From an uncultured Bacteroidota bacterium (GTDB taxonomy: Bacteria; Bacteroidota; Bacteroidia; Chitinophagales; Chitinophagaceae): 32,702 nucleotides of DNA. This document shows positions 8,770-17,166 of the stretch, in pieces. How positions within the stretch are numbered: the first letter of the stretch is position 1; every line of letters begins with the position of its first letter. A model generated the notes under the pieces. The model made no database searches and was not told where the DNA came from. It saw only the letters and a list, made by a program, of their open reading frames with translations. The stretch covers positions 1 through 32,702 of the forward strand of contig CAIYTT010000225.1 of assembly GCA_903929195.1 (NCBI GenBank). The letters are read 5' to 3'. A program made the position numbers and the translations under genes.

Positions 8770-8785
8770 CTATTTCAATTATTTT

Positions 8786-9880
8786 ATGAGTAGAAAGGGT
8801 AAAGTTTTAGTGGCTATGAGTGGCGGCATTGACAGTACTGTAAGTGCATTAATGCTACATAATGAGGGCTATGAAGTAGTAGGTATTACTATGAAAACAT
8901 GGGATTATGCAACATCAGGAGGGGCGGGAAAGGAAACAGGTTGTTGTAATTTAGATTCCTTTAATGATGCTAGAATGGCTGCTGTGCAGCATGGCTTCCC
9001 ACATTATGTATTAGATTTAAGAGAAGAATTTGGTAACTATGTAGTTACTGATTTTATAGAAGAATATATTGCCGGTCGCACACCTAATCCATGTGTGTTA
9101 TGCAATACACATATAAAATGGGCTGCATTATTAAAGAGAGCTAATGCCATGAATTGCGATTATATAGCTACAGGGCATTATGTAAATATAAGAGAAGAAA
9201 ATAATAGACATATATTATCTAAGGCAAAAGATTTAACCAAAGACCAAAGTTATGTTTTGTGGGGGCTTGGTCAAGAGTGTTTATCACGCAGTATCTATCC
9301 ATTAGGCAATTTTCTTAAATCAGAAGTTAGGCAGATAGCTTATGATATGGGCTATAAAGAACTTGCTAAAAAAGCAGAAAGTTATGAAATATGTTTTGTA
9401 CCGGATAATGATTACAGAGCATTTTTGAAACGTAATGTTGCCGGGCTTGAAGAAGAAGTAAACGGTGGCAACTTTGTTTTAAAAGACGGTACGATTGTTG
9501 GTAAACATAAAGGCTATCCTTTTTATACAATTGGGCAAAGAAAGGGTTTAGATATTGCAATGGGCAGACCGGTTTTTGTAACAAATATTATTCCTGAAAC
9601 CAATGTTATAGTAATTGGTGATTTAGAAGATTTAATGCAAAGCGAAACAATTGTGAGAGGAATTAATATGATTAAATACGATGCATTCCCCGAAAAAGGG
9701 ATGGAAGTAACAACTAAAATTAGGTACAGAGACCCAGGCATGGATAGCTTTTTGCAACCTATTGATGGTGGGGTAAAAATAAATTTTAGCCATGCCGTAA
9801 GTAGTATTGCTCCGGGGCAGTCAGCAGTTTTTTATGAGGGTGATGATGTTGTTGGTGGTGGTATCATAAATAGAAAATAA
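8786..9880 (+). CDS. mnmA: tRNA-specific 2-thiouridylase
   Basis: Transfers sulfur to U34 of tRNA-Lys, -Glu and -Gln in the cytoplasm. The PP-loop AMSGGIDS is at residues 10-17. The NPCVLCNTHIKW segment holds Cys103 and Cys106, Cys106 being the position of the catalytic Cys of the E. coli enzyme. Cys103 stands where E. coli has Asp, a variant I associate with Bacteroidota enzymes. The second catalytic Cys is in SYEICFVPD, and the central domain has TIGQRKGL. From the ATG at 8786 the product is 364 residues starting MSRKGKVLVAMSGG, the usual family start. An ATG at 8756 adds ten unconserved residues. It ends at a strong bidirectional terminator. Confidence 0.96.
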   Translation: MSRKGKVLVAMSGGIDSTVSALMLHNEGYEVVGITMKTWDYATSGGAGKETGCCNLDSFNDARMAAVQHGFPHYVLDLREEFGNYVVTDFIEEYIAGRTPNPCVLCNTHIKWAALLKRANAMNCDYIATGHYVNIREENNRHILSKAKDLTKDQSYVLWGLGQECLSRSIYPLGNFLKSEVRQIAYDMGYKELAKKAESYEICFVPDNDYRAFLKRNVAGLEEEVNGGNFVLKDGTIVGKHKGYPFYTIGQRKGLDIAMGRPVFVTNIIPETNVIVIGDLEDLMQSETIVRGINMIKYDAFPEKGMEVTTKIRYRDPGMDSFLQPIDGGVKINFSHAVSSIAPGQSAVFYEGDDVVGGGIINRK

Positions 9881-9937
9881 CTGCACTTACAAATTGCATG
9901 GTTATTATATTCATTAAGACGAATTATTTGTATTCAT

Positions 9938-9975
9938 AAAAAAGCCTTTAATACTTTTGATATTAAAGGCTTTTT
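9938..9975. terminator. Bidirectional intrinsic terminator between mnmA and hpd
   Basis: AAAAAGCCTTTAATA at 9939-9953 pairs perfectly over 15 bases with TATTAAAGGCTTTTT at 9961-9975, leaving a 7-base loop. The A run on one side and T run on the other make it a terminator on both strands. This fits its position between the convergent mnmA (stop 9880) and hpd (stop 9992) genes. Confidence 0.92.
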
Positions 9976-9991
9976 ATCATATTGTTTTTAA

Positions 9992-11122
9992 TTACAAATT
10001 ACCCCTTTTTTCTTGTTCTCTCTCAATTGATTCAAAAAGTGCTTTAAAATTACCTGCACCAAAGCTTTGAGCCCCTTTACGTTGAATAATTTCAAAAAAT
10101 AAAGTAGGGCGGTCTTCTACCGGTTTTGTAAACAGTTGTAATAAATAACCTTCTTCATCGCAATCTACCAGAATGCCTAATTCTTGCAATGGAGCCATAT
10201 CTTCATCTATTTTACCTACACGATTTGGTAAGTCTTCATAGTAAGCATTAGGTGGTGCATCTAAAAATTCAACCCCACGGGTTTTTAGTTGTTTTACTGT
10301 GTTTACAATATCATTTGTTGCTACAGCAATGTGTTGTACCCCTTCACCTTCATAGAATTCAAGATACTCTTCTATTTGAGATTTTTTCTTACCCTCAGCA
10401 GGTTCATTTATGGGGAATTTTACATAGCCATTTCCATTACTCATTACTTTACTCATTAAAGCAGAATATTCTGTATTTATCTGTTTGTCATCAAAAGATA
10501 AAATATTTACAAAACCCATAACATCTTCATACCATTTCATTGTGGGGTTCATCCTATTCCAACCTACATTACCAACACAATGGTCAACATAAAGTAAACC
10601 GGTGTCCGTTGGGTTATAATTACTTTTCCATTCTCTGTAGCCGGGCATAAAAAGTCCATTATAATCTTTACGTTCTATAAATAAGTGTACTGTTTCACCA
10701 TAAGTATAGATACCGCTTTTGCGAACCTCACCATAACTATCTGTAAGAGTTTGTGGTTCTAAATACGGCTTTGCTCCGCGTTTTACGGTTTCTTCATAGG
10801 CTTTATAAGCATCGTCAACCCATAATGCAAGAATTTTTACACCATCACCATGCAAACGGATGTGGTCTGAAATGGCACTATTAGAGTGTAGAGGTGATGT
10901 AAGAACTAATCTTATTTTTCCTTGTTGTAAAACATAAGATGCCCTATCTCTTACGCCTGTTTCCGGACCAGCATAAGCCAAAGACTGAAACCCGAAGGCA
11001 GTTTTATAATAATGTGCTGCTTGTTTTGCATTACCTACATAAAATTCAATATGGTCGGTTCCATTTATTGGCAGGAAGTCTTGTGCCGTTTTCATTTTTT
11101 CGCTTACTGTTAGTGCTTGCAT
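9992..11122 (-). CDS. hpd: 4-hydroxyphenylpyruvate dioxygenase
   Basis: Converts 4-hydroxyphenylpyruvate to homogentisate in tyrosine catabolism, in the cytoplasm, using Fe(II) and oxygen. Two VOC half-domains are visible: the first starts TDHIEFYVGN near residue 22 and the second YVDHCVGN near 178. The iron ligands fit His181 (VDHCVG), His264 (VQHIAVA) and Glu344 (LFFEIIQR). The C-terminal helix with GAGNFKALFESIEREQ is the conserved lid. At 376 residues it is full length. Its pathway partner hmgA lies upstream on the same strand but is separated by an Rpn nuclease gene. A -7-like box lies in the 3' end of that gene, so hpd may have its own promoter. Confidence 0.96.
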   Translation of the reverse strand: MQALTVSEKMKTAQDFLPINGTDHIEFYVGNAKQAAHYYKTAFGFQSLAYAGPETGVRDRASYVLQQGKIRLVLTSPLHSNSAISDHIRLHGDGVKILALWVDDAYKAYEETVKRGAKPYLEPQTLTDSYGEVRKSGIYTYGETVHLFIERKDYNGLFMPGYREWKSNYNPTDTGLLYVDHCVGNVGWNRMNPTMKWYEDVMGFVNILSFDDKQINTEYSALMSKVMSNGNGYVKFPINEPAEGKKKSQIEEYLEFYEGEGVQHIAVATNDIVNTVKQLKTRGVEFLDAPPNAYYEDLPNRVGKIDEDMAPLQELGILVDCDEEGYLLQLFTKPVEDRPTLFFEIIQRKGAQSFGAGNFKALFESIEREQEKRGNL

Positions 11123-11166
11123 ATTTTGTTTTTTTTATGTTTATATTAATATTATATGTAAATATA

Positions 11167-12060
11167 CTACAAACCTAAGTTTTTAATATATTCTTCGCTT
11201 ACATCCGCAATTTTTGCTATTAAAGATATGGACATACCTTCGTTAAGCATATTTCTAATCATTTTGATTTTTTCTCTAATTTCTCCTTTCTTTTCACCTT
11301 CTATTTCACCTTCATATTTTCCTTTATTATAATTTCCTACCATTTTACCATAATTATCTCTCCATTCTGTAATATACAATTCATATTCATTACGTTCTTG
11401 GGCATTTAACTTCATAATGTTTAACTCGTCTATGGCTTCTTTTAGTCCCTTAGCTTTAGTATCTTCTTTTACTTCTTCGTTTTTGAAAAAATTAACCCAT
11501 TCATCTAATGTATCTATAGATATATCATTAAAATGATTCACTCTTATTATATAATATTCCGGATATATTTTGGCAATATCTATTGTGTGGTATATCTTTT
11601 CTTCATCAACAGTTAACTTTAAAATATCTTTTTTATGTATGCCAATATAGTTGGTTGTACCGTGATAAATATAGTCTTCACCTTGTCCTAAATCGAAATA
11701 AACAATATTAACAGAAATCACCTTCTTTATTTTATCATAAGACATTCCTTTTATTAAGTTGTTAGAAATTATTTTGGTAGTACCATACAACATACGCAAT
11801 AAATAATCTTGCATATAATCGTTCTGTACTTCAATAATGATGTATTCATTTTTTGAGTTTTGTACAAGTATATCAACAATATTTGTTTTATTTTCTGCGG
11901 TTTCTCTATTTCCTTCACTTTCCAGTACTTGTTCTATTCGAATATTATCATCTAAAAGCTCACTTAAAAAACCTTCAAGAATTACATAGCCTGCTTTGTT
12001 TCGCAACAAACGTTTCACTGCCCAATCAAATCTTACAAGGTTTTTCATTTCTTTATTCAA
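11167..12060 (-). CDS. Rpn family PD-(D/E)XK nuclease/putative transposase
   Basis: A 297-residue protein of the Rpn/PDDEXK_2 type. The N-terminal block RFDWAVKRLLRNK...LEGFLSELL is typical. The nuclease core reads IVDILVQN (Asp63) and YIIIEVQN with Glu77-x-Gln79, the D-ExQ variant of the PD-(D/E)XK active site. Residues 246-263 are a Gly/Glu/Lys-rich repeat (EGE, KGE units), followed by a short HTH-like end, MSISLIAKIADVSEEYI. Rpn proteins are DNA endonucleases linked to recombination and, for some, phage defence. The gene lies between hmgA and hpd on the same strand, 15 bases from hmgA, and looks like a later insertion into a tyrosine-catabolism unit. It shows no terminal inverted repeats. 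Confidence 0.87.
   Translation of the reverse strand: MNKEMKNLVRFDWAVKRLLRNKAGYVILEGFLSELLDDNIRIEQVLESEGNRETAENKTNIVDILVQNSKNEYIIIEVQNDYMQDYLLRMLYGTTKIISNNLIKGMSYDKIKKVISVNIVYFDLGQGEDYIYHGTTNYIGIHKKDILKLTVDEEKIYHTIDIAKIYPEYYIIRVNHFNDISIDTLDEWVNFFKNEEVKEDTKAKGLKEAIDELNIMKLNAQERNEYELYITEWRDNYGKMVGNYNKGKYEGEIEGEKKGEIREKIKMIRNMLNEGMSISLIAKIADVSEEYIKNLGL
11170..11177 (-). promoter_or_regulatory. Candidate hpd -7 box inside the rpn 3' end
   Basis: Plus-strand CAAACCTA reads TAGGTTTG on the minus strand, an exact TAnnTTTG match 48 bases upstream of the hpd ATG. It overlaps the last codons of the Rpn-family gene. No clear -33 element is seen, so chance is possible. Confidence 0.3.
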
Positions 12061-12075
12061 ATTAAATCATTACTA

Positions 12076-13233
12076 CTACAACCAACTATAAATATAATTC
12101 TCATCTTCTATACCCAGAGCAAAATTGGTAAACTGCAAAGGGTGGAACGTATCTACCATTACAGCTAATTCTTTTGTCTCTTTTGCACCAATACTTTTTT
12201 CTACTGTGCCTGGGTGTGGGCCATGTGGTATGCCTGAAGGATGCAGTGTTATCATGCCTCTTTCTACATGTTTACGGCTCATAAAATCACCATCAACGTA
12301 ATATAATACCTCGTCGCTGTCTATATTACTGTGGTTATAGGGGGCAGGAATAGAATTAGGATGGTAATCGTATAAACGGGGTACGAAAGAACAAATTACA
12401 AAATTATTTGCATCAAAAGTTTGGTGTACCGGTGGTGGCTGATGCACTCTGCCTGTTATTGGTTCAAAATCGTGTATACTAACGGCGTAAGGATATTCGC
12501 AGCCATCCCATCCAATAACATCGAATGGATGATTGCCGTACCAAAAATTATATAATAATCCTTTCTTTTTTATTTTTATTAAAAACTCTCCTTTTTCATC
12601 TATAGTAGTAAGATTTTTTGGGGTCCTAATATCTCGCTCGCAAATAGGCGAATGCTCTAATAACTGACCATATTTACTTAAATATCTTTTAGGAAATGCA
12701 ATAGGACTAAAAGATTCAATAATAAATAGACGATTATTGGCTTGTTCAAATTTTATTTGGTATATTGTACCTCTTGGCACAACAACATAGTCGCCATAGC
12801 CAAATGGAATTTCGCCATATTGGGTTTTTAATACTCCATTGCCTTCATGAATAAATAATACCTCATCGGCATCAGCATTTTTAAAGAATACATTATCATC
12901 AAAACTTTGTGTAGGTGCGGCTGTAGATAAATGTACATCATTATTAAACAAAATTACGTTGCGGCTTTTTATATAATCGGCTTCAGCTTGGGTATTGAAA
13001 CACTTATAGCAACGATGTTTTAATATAGTTGTTGTTGCTGCTACCGGGCTTATATTTACCGGTTCTTCAGTTCTTAAAATTCTTGTTGGTGGATGACAAT
13101 GGTATAGCAAAGAATAATTTGATGAAAAACCTTCTGTACTGAACAATTGTTCTGAAAACAAGCTGCCATCTTCTTTACGAAATTGGGTATGGCGTTTCGG
13201 TGGAATTTTACCTAAAGAAAAATAATGTGGCAT
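12076..13233 (-). CDS. hmgA: Homogentisate 1,2-dioxygenase
   Basis: Opens the ring of homogentisate to maleylacetoacetate, the step after Hpd in tyrosine degradation. The 385-residue cupin-type protein carries the family signature APYNHSNIDSDEVLYY with His301 and Asp307/Glu308, then PSGIPHGPHPG with His337, consistent with the His-Glu-His iron site. GRVHQPPPVHQTF at 261-273 is the other conserved block. It is shorter than the roughly 440-residue animal and proteobacterial enzymes, as in the compact Bacteroidota form. Downstream on the same strand are the Rpn gene and then hpd. A TACATTTG box on the minus strand (13359-13366) could drive it with a long leader. Confidence 0.93.
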   Translation of the reverse strand: MPHYFSLGKIPPKRHTQFRKEDGSLFSEQLFSTEGFSSNYSLLYHCHPPTRILRTEEPVNISPVAATTTILKHRCYKCFNTQAEADYIKSRNVILFNNDVHLSTAAPTQSFDDNVFFKNADADEVLFIHEGNGVLKTQYGEIPFGYGDYVVVPRGTIYQIKFEQANNRLFIIESFSPIAFPKRYLSKYGQLLEHSPICERDIRTPKNLTTIDEKGEFLIKIKKKGLLYNFWYGNHPFDVIGWDGCEYPYAVSIHDFEPITGRVHQPPPVHQTFDANNFVICSFVPRLYDYHPNSIPAPYNHSNIDSDEVLYYVDGDFMSRKHVERGMITLHPSGIPHGPHPGTVEKSIGAKETKELAVMVDTFHPLQFTNFALGIEDENYIYSWL

Positions 13234-13392
13234 AGAATTTTTATTTACACAAAACTACAATTTTACACCGATTTTTTTGCATTAGACAAAAAACTATTTA
13301 TGGCTTATCTAAAACCATAATTCCTTACTTTTGTATATTAAATATTTTTTTAGCATTACAAATGTAATAAACAAAGATGTAGAAAGTCGGGT

Positions 13393-13411
13393 TTTTGTAA
13401 TCGCAATTTTT
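13393..13411. repeat. 19-nt motif, copy 1 (inverted relative to 23621)
   Basis: TTTTGTAATCGCAATTTTT is the exact reverse complement of the sequence at 23621-23639. It sits just upstream of the small membrane gene at 13429. On the plus strand its TTTG (13394-13397) lies 19 bases before TACCTTTA (13417-13424), a spacing that fits a Bacteroidota -33/-7 promoter with one mismatch. Confidence 0.5.
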
Positions 13412-13428
13412 TTAAATACCTTTAATAT

Positions 13429-13785
13429 ATGTTGAAATATGAACTGCAAGAAACCTTTATTATTATTTTACTTTGTATTATACCTATTGCAATTAGTTGT
13501 ATTAAATTAAAAACGTATAATAAATTTAAATATAAAAAATTGGTAACTTTAATAAATTATTCTTTAAAATATGGAGTAATAATCTATATAGCTCTTATAG
13601 CATTTTTGGTTGTAATACAGTATTTTTGGATACGAACTAATATAATGAAAATTTTGTATGATATTGTTTGTGGATACAGTGCAATATCATTTCTTTACAT
13701 TTTAATTGCCATTATTCTAAATCTCCCATTACTACCAAGGTTTATACGTATAATGACAATTATAAAAAAAAATCAAAAAAAATAA
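13429..13785 (+). CDS. Small hypothetical membrane protein
   Basis: A 118-residue protein of unrecognised family. It has three predicted membrane segments: about 9-25 (TFIIILLCIIPIAIS), 47-68 (YGVIIYIALIAFLVVIQYFW) and 84-104 (ISFLYILIAIILNLPLL). Lys-rich loops and a C-terminal Lys tail suggest cytoplasmic ends. The composition is AT-driven (Ile/Lys/Asn/Tyr). It stands alone between the divergent hmgA and pheT. If the promoter-like pair at 13394/13417 is real, transcription starts almost at the ATG. No function can be proposed. Confidence 0.6.
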   Translation: MLKYELQETFIIILLCIIPIAISCIKLKTYNKFKYKKLVTLINYSLKYGVIIYIALIAFLVVIQYFWIRTNIMKILYDIVCGYSAISFLYILIAIILNLPLLPRFIRIMTIIKKNQKK

Positions 13786-13960
13786 TTCAATAAAAATAAA
13801 ACATATCAGCTAATTTATATTTCTATTAATCTAAAATAGTATTGTGATTTTTTATAAAATAAGATAACTCCTTCCCACTTCTATTTCACCAAAAATAAAT
13901 TCAAAACACAATCTTTAAGCTTGCAAGTACCTATTATGTCTATTTAAGAGAATATGGGTT

Positions 13961-13968
13961 TATATTTG
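13961..13968 (+). promoter_or_regulatory. Candidate pheT -7 box
   Basis: TATATTTG matches TAnnTTTG exactly and ends 18 bases before the pheT ATG, which gives a leader of about a dozen bases. No strong -33 TTTG is evident. The placement is similar to the box in front of mnmA. Confidence 0.45.
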
Positions 13969-13986
13969 CTCAAAATTAGCTGATAA

Positions 13987-16392
13987 ATGATTATATCGTA
14001 TCAATGGTTATTAAACTATTTGCCTTTAACTATACCTGTAAACGAATTAAGTACTATACTCACTTCCATTGGGCTTGAAGTTGAAGCTGTAGAACCGGTT
14101 GAAGCTGTTAAGGGTGGGCTTGATGGTTTGATAATAGGCGAGGTTTTAACTTGCAGCAAACACCCTAATGCCGATAAATTAAGTGTTACAACCGTTACTA
14201 TTGGCGGCACAGAAATTTTAAATATTGTTTGTGGAGCACCAAATGTTGCAGCAGGGCAAAAAGTAGTTGTTGCCACAGTAGGTACTACCGTACATCCACT
14301 TACAGGAGAACCTTTCCAAATAAAAAAAGCAAAAATACGTGGCGAAGAAAGTGCAGGTATGCTTTGTGCCGAAGATGAAATAGGACTTGGTGAAAGCCAT
14401 GCAGGTATAATAGTTTTGCCTGTAGATGCAGTTATAGGCACACCGGCAAAAGAATATTACAAAATACCGCAAACAGACTATGCCATACATATTGGTTTAA
14501 CTCCCAATCGTAGTGATGCAAATAGCCATATAGGTGTTGCAAAAGATGTTTGTGCCTACCTAAGCTTTCATAAGGGCAAAAAACAGGAGGTGGTATTACC
14601 AATAGTATCTATTGAAAATACAAATACAGAAACACCCATTGAAGTAAACATATTAGAACTTGAAGCTTGCAAAAGATATGCGGGTTTATGCATAAATAAT
14701 GTAAAAATAGCAGCATCTCCCGAATGGTTGCAACAAAAATTAAATGCGATTGGTATTAGAAGTATTAATAATATCGTTGATGTTACCAACTTTGTTTTGC
14801 ACGAATATGGGCAACCATTACATGCATTTGATGCAAATGCTATTGTAGGAAATAAAATAAAAATACAATTTCTGCCTACTGATACTCTATTTGAGGGATT
14901 AGACAAAAAAGTACGAAAATTAACCCCAAATGATATAGTTATAGGTAATGAAAACAGTGGCATGGCATTAGGTGGTGTTTTTGGAGGTTTGAATTCCGGC
15001 ATTAATGACCAAACCACAAATATATTTTTAGAAAGTGCCTACTTCGACCCCATGCATATTCGTAAAACATCTCTTTATCATGGTTTACGTACCGATGCTG
15101 CCCAACATTTTGAAAAAGGAGTTGATATAAATCAGGTAATACCTGCTTTATGGCGTGCTGCACATTTAATAATGGAATTAGCTGGTGGTACAATAGCATC
15201 TAAAACAATAGACATTTATCCACAAAAACTTAGTGCAACTACTGTTAAAGTAACTTATAACTATATTCGCAATTTAAGTGGTAAAGACTATTCCATTGCA
15301 GATATTCATCAAATACTTACTGCACTTGGCTTTATAATAATTGAAAATACGGTTGATTACTTTGTTGTTTCAGTACCGGGTAATAAACCTGATGTAAGCC
15401 AACCTGCCGATATTGTAGAAGAAATACTAAGAATAGATGGCTTAGATAATATAACGATACCTAACAGGCTTCATATTTCATTATTAAAAACAAAAGCAGG
15501 AGACAGGGCATTTAAAGAAAAACTTTCTGAATTACTTTGTGGAATGGGTATGCAGGAAATTGTTACAAATTCTATTGTAAACAGTAACTACTACCCAGAA
15601 AGAACAGATTTAGTAAAAATGATAAATAGCCTAAGCAGCGAATTGGATGTAATGAGACCCTCTATGACCGAAGGTGGCTTGGAGGTTATCAATTATAACT
15701 GCAACCGCAAAAGCCAAGATTTATGCTTGTTTGAATTCGGCAATATTTATACACAGCAACAAGAAAAATATATACAATACCCTCGCTTGGCAATTTGGAT
15801 GAGTGGTAATATAAAATCACTTAATTGGAATCAGAAACCGGAAAAAGGAACGATTTTTTATATAAAAGGTATTATTAATAACCTTTTGGCATATTGTGGA
15901 ATTGATAATACTAAAAGTAATATTTTAGAAAATGAGGATGAAATAATATGGAAATGGAATGCTAAAATAATAGCAAAAGCATACGCTATAAAAAAAGAAA
16001 GGCTTGATTTATTTGATATTAAACAAGAAGTATTTTATGCCGAATTAATTTGGGATAATTGTATGGAGGCTATAAATAAAAACAAGATAAAATATAAAGA
16101 AGTTCCTAAATTTCCTGCTGTGCAGCGAGATTTAGCTCTTATATTAGATACTGCAATTACTTACGAAAAAGTACAAGAAATAACTGAAAAATTAAAAATA
16201 AGTGAATTACAATCGTTCAATTTATTTGATGTTTTTGAACATGAAAAATTAGGTAAAGGCAAAAAATCGTTTGCTCTCAATTATGTTTTTCAGTTGCAAG
16301 ACAGAACACTAACGGACATAGAAATAGAACAATTAATGAGAAAACTTATTGATGAATATAAAAATAAACTGAACGCTTTAATTCGTGAATAA
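13987..16392 (+). CDS. pheT: Phenylalanine-tRNA ligase beta subunit
   Basis: Cytoplasmic beta chain of the alpha2-beta2 PheRS; the alpha chain gene pheS is not in this window. The 801 residues show the usual layout. An N-terminal segment (MIISYQWLLNYLP) leads to an EMAP-II-like tRNA-binding OB domain at about 40-150 with CSKHPNADKL and CGAPNV. The B3/B4 editing domain has VDVTNFVLHEYGQPLHAFD, and the B5 domain comes next with VSVPGNKPDVSQPADIVEEILRIDG. A class II-like core follows, and a C-terminal FDX-ACB domain with YKEVPKFPAVQRDLALILD. It is full length and undamaged. Its stop codon overlaps the start of the next gene (TAATG), implying translational coupling. Confidence 0.97.
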   Translation: MIISYQWLLNYLPLTIPVNELSTILTSIGLEVEAVEPVEAVKGGLDGLIIGEVLTCSKHPNADKLSVTTVTIGGTEILNIVCGAPNVAAGQKVVVATVGTTVHPLTGEPFQIKKAKIRGEESAGMLCAEDEIGLGESHAGIIVLPVDAVIGTPAKEYYKIPQTDYAIHIGLTPNRSDANSHIGVAKDVCAYLSFHKGKKQEVVLPIVSIENTNTETPIEVNILELEACKRYAGLCINNVKIAASPEWLQQKLNAIGIRSINNIVDVTNFVLHEYGQPLHAFDANAIVGNKIKIQFLPTDTLFEGLDKKVRKLTPNDIVIGNENSGMALGGVFGGLNSGINDQTTNIFLESAYFDPMHIRKTSLYHGLRTDAAQHFEKGVDINQVIPALWRAAHLIMELAGGTIASKTIDIYPQKLSATTVKVTYNYIRNLSGKDYSIADIHQILTALGFIIIENTVDYFVVSVPGNKPDVSQPADIVEEILRIDGLDNITIPNRLHISLLKTKAGDRAFKEKLSELLCGMGMQEIVTNSIVNSNYYPERTDLVKMINSLSSELDVMRPSMTEGGLEVINYNCNRKSQDLCLFEFGNIYTQQQEKYIQYPRLAIWMSGNIKSLNWNQKPEKGTIFYIKGIINNLLAYCGIDNTKSNILENEDEIIWKWNAKIIAKAYAIKKERLDLFDIKQEVFYAELIWDNCMEAINKNKIKYKEVPKFPAVQRDLALILDTAITYEKVQEITEKLKISELQSFNLFDVFEHEKLGKGKKSFALNYVFQLQDRTLTDIEIEQLMRKLIDEYKNKLNALIRE

Positions 16393-16643
16393 TGGATTTG
16401 ATAGAAAAATTAAAAACAAAACTGGATATATTAATAAATAAATATTCAGAATTAAAAGAAGAAAATAAACAATTACATGCTATTATAATTTCTAAAAACG
16501 AAACGATAGCACTACTGAATAACAGGACTATAGAAATAAAAAATGCAGCACCTGATGAAAGTGATGAAAAGAAAAATATGCAACAACAATTAGACCTTAT
16601 AATTGCAGATATTGACAAAATACTTAATACTCTTGATGATTAA
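16392..16643 (+). CDS. Small coiled-coil protein after pheT
   Basis: An 83-residue protein that is almost entirely heptad coiled coil (LKTKLDILINKYSELKEENKQLHAIIISKNETIALL), with an acidic end. The start overlaps the pheT stop by one base. A short coiled-coil gene directly after pheT, often followed by zapA, is a recurrent arrangement in Bacteroidota, and such proteins resemble ZapB or other cell-division coiled coils. Here zapA is not downstream. Division-related function is inferred from position and shape only. Confidence 0.72.
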   Translation: MDLIEKLKTKLDILINKYSELKEENKQLHAIIISKNETIALLNNRTIEIKNAAPDESDEKKNMQQQLDLIIADIDKILNTLDD

Positions 16644-17166
16644 TAAAATTTTTTCTGCTATACCTAAAAACGGTTTTCTGCTATTTATTTGCGGTATATT
16701 TTTTATTTTCACCTTTTCTTGCACACAAGAAAGGCAACCTTGCCTAACACCAAAAATAGCAAGTTTAAACATAGAAAGCATACACTATACTACAGATACC
16801 GGAACCATACCCATTGATACCGGATTAAATGCTGCTATTTTTGGTGCATTGTCGAGTAAGGGATTAGAAAATGTAATTTATCTTCAACAATCTGCAAATT
16901 TTACTATCTCCTTATCGCCGGTAGCAGACTCTTGTAAATGGCTTTTTGCTACTGATACAATTGGCAGCTTTACCGATACTTTTACTTTTTATTATCAGCG
17001 ACAATTAAAATTTTTAAGCAATGCTTGTGGCTATACCTACTTTTATTCTTTAGACTCCTTGCATACAACACACAATATAGTAGATTCATTTTTAATTACT
17101 AATACTTCTGTAACAAATAATGTTAATACAAAACATCTTAAAATATACATTCATCCAGATTATTAA
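16636..17166 (+). CDS. DUF6452-like lipoprotein
   Basis: I place the start at the ATG at 16636 (MINKIFSAIP), which overlaps the preceding stop by 8 bases. The frame is open from 16603, but that adds 11 residues ahead of a good signal peptide. The product is 176 residues with a lipobox TFSC (Cys29) and then ERQPCLTPKIASLNIESIHY, a pattern like the DUF6452 Bacteroidota lipoproteins. The mature part is beta-rich with two further Cys residues. The next gene is DUF6048-like and starts within its last 47 bases; these two families are frequently neighbours, which supports both calls. The molecular role is unknown. Confidence 0.72.
   Translation: MINKIFSAIPKNGFLLFICGIFFIFTFSCTQERQPCLTPKIASLNIESIHYTTDTGTIPIDTGLNAAIFGALSSKGLENVIYLQQSANFTISLSPVADSCKWLFATDTIGSFTDTFTFYYQRQLKFLSNACGYTYFYSLDSLHTTHNIVDSFLITNTSVTNNVNTKHLKIYIHPDY

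Noticed and set aside
14016-15017. Long minus-strand frames (141 and 149 residues) inside pheT
   Set aside because: They lie opposite an intact conserved pheT, have low-complexity Ser/Thr/Pro-rich products from codon bias, and match no family.
16603-16635. Upstream start for the DUF6452-like lipoprotein
   Set aside because: The ATG at 16636 gives a proper lipoprotein signal and a normal overlap with the preceding stop.
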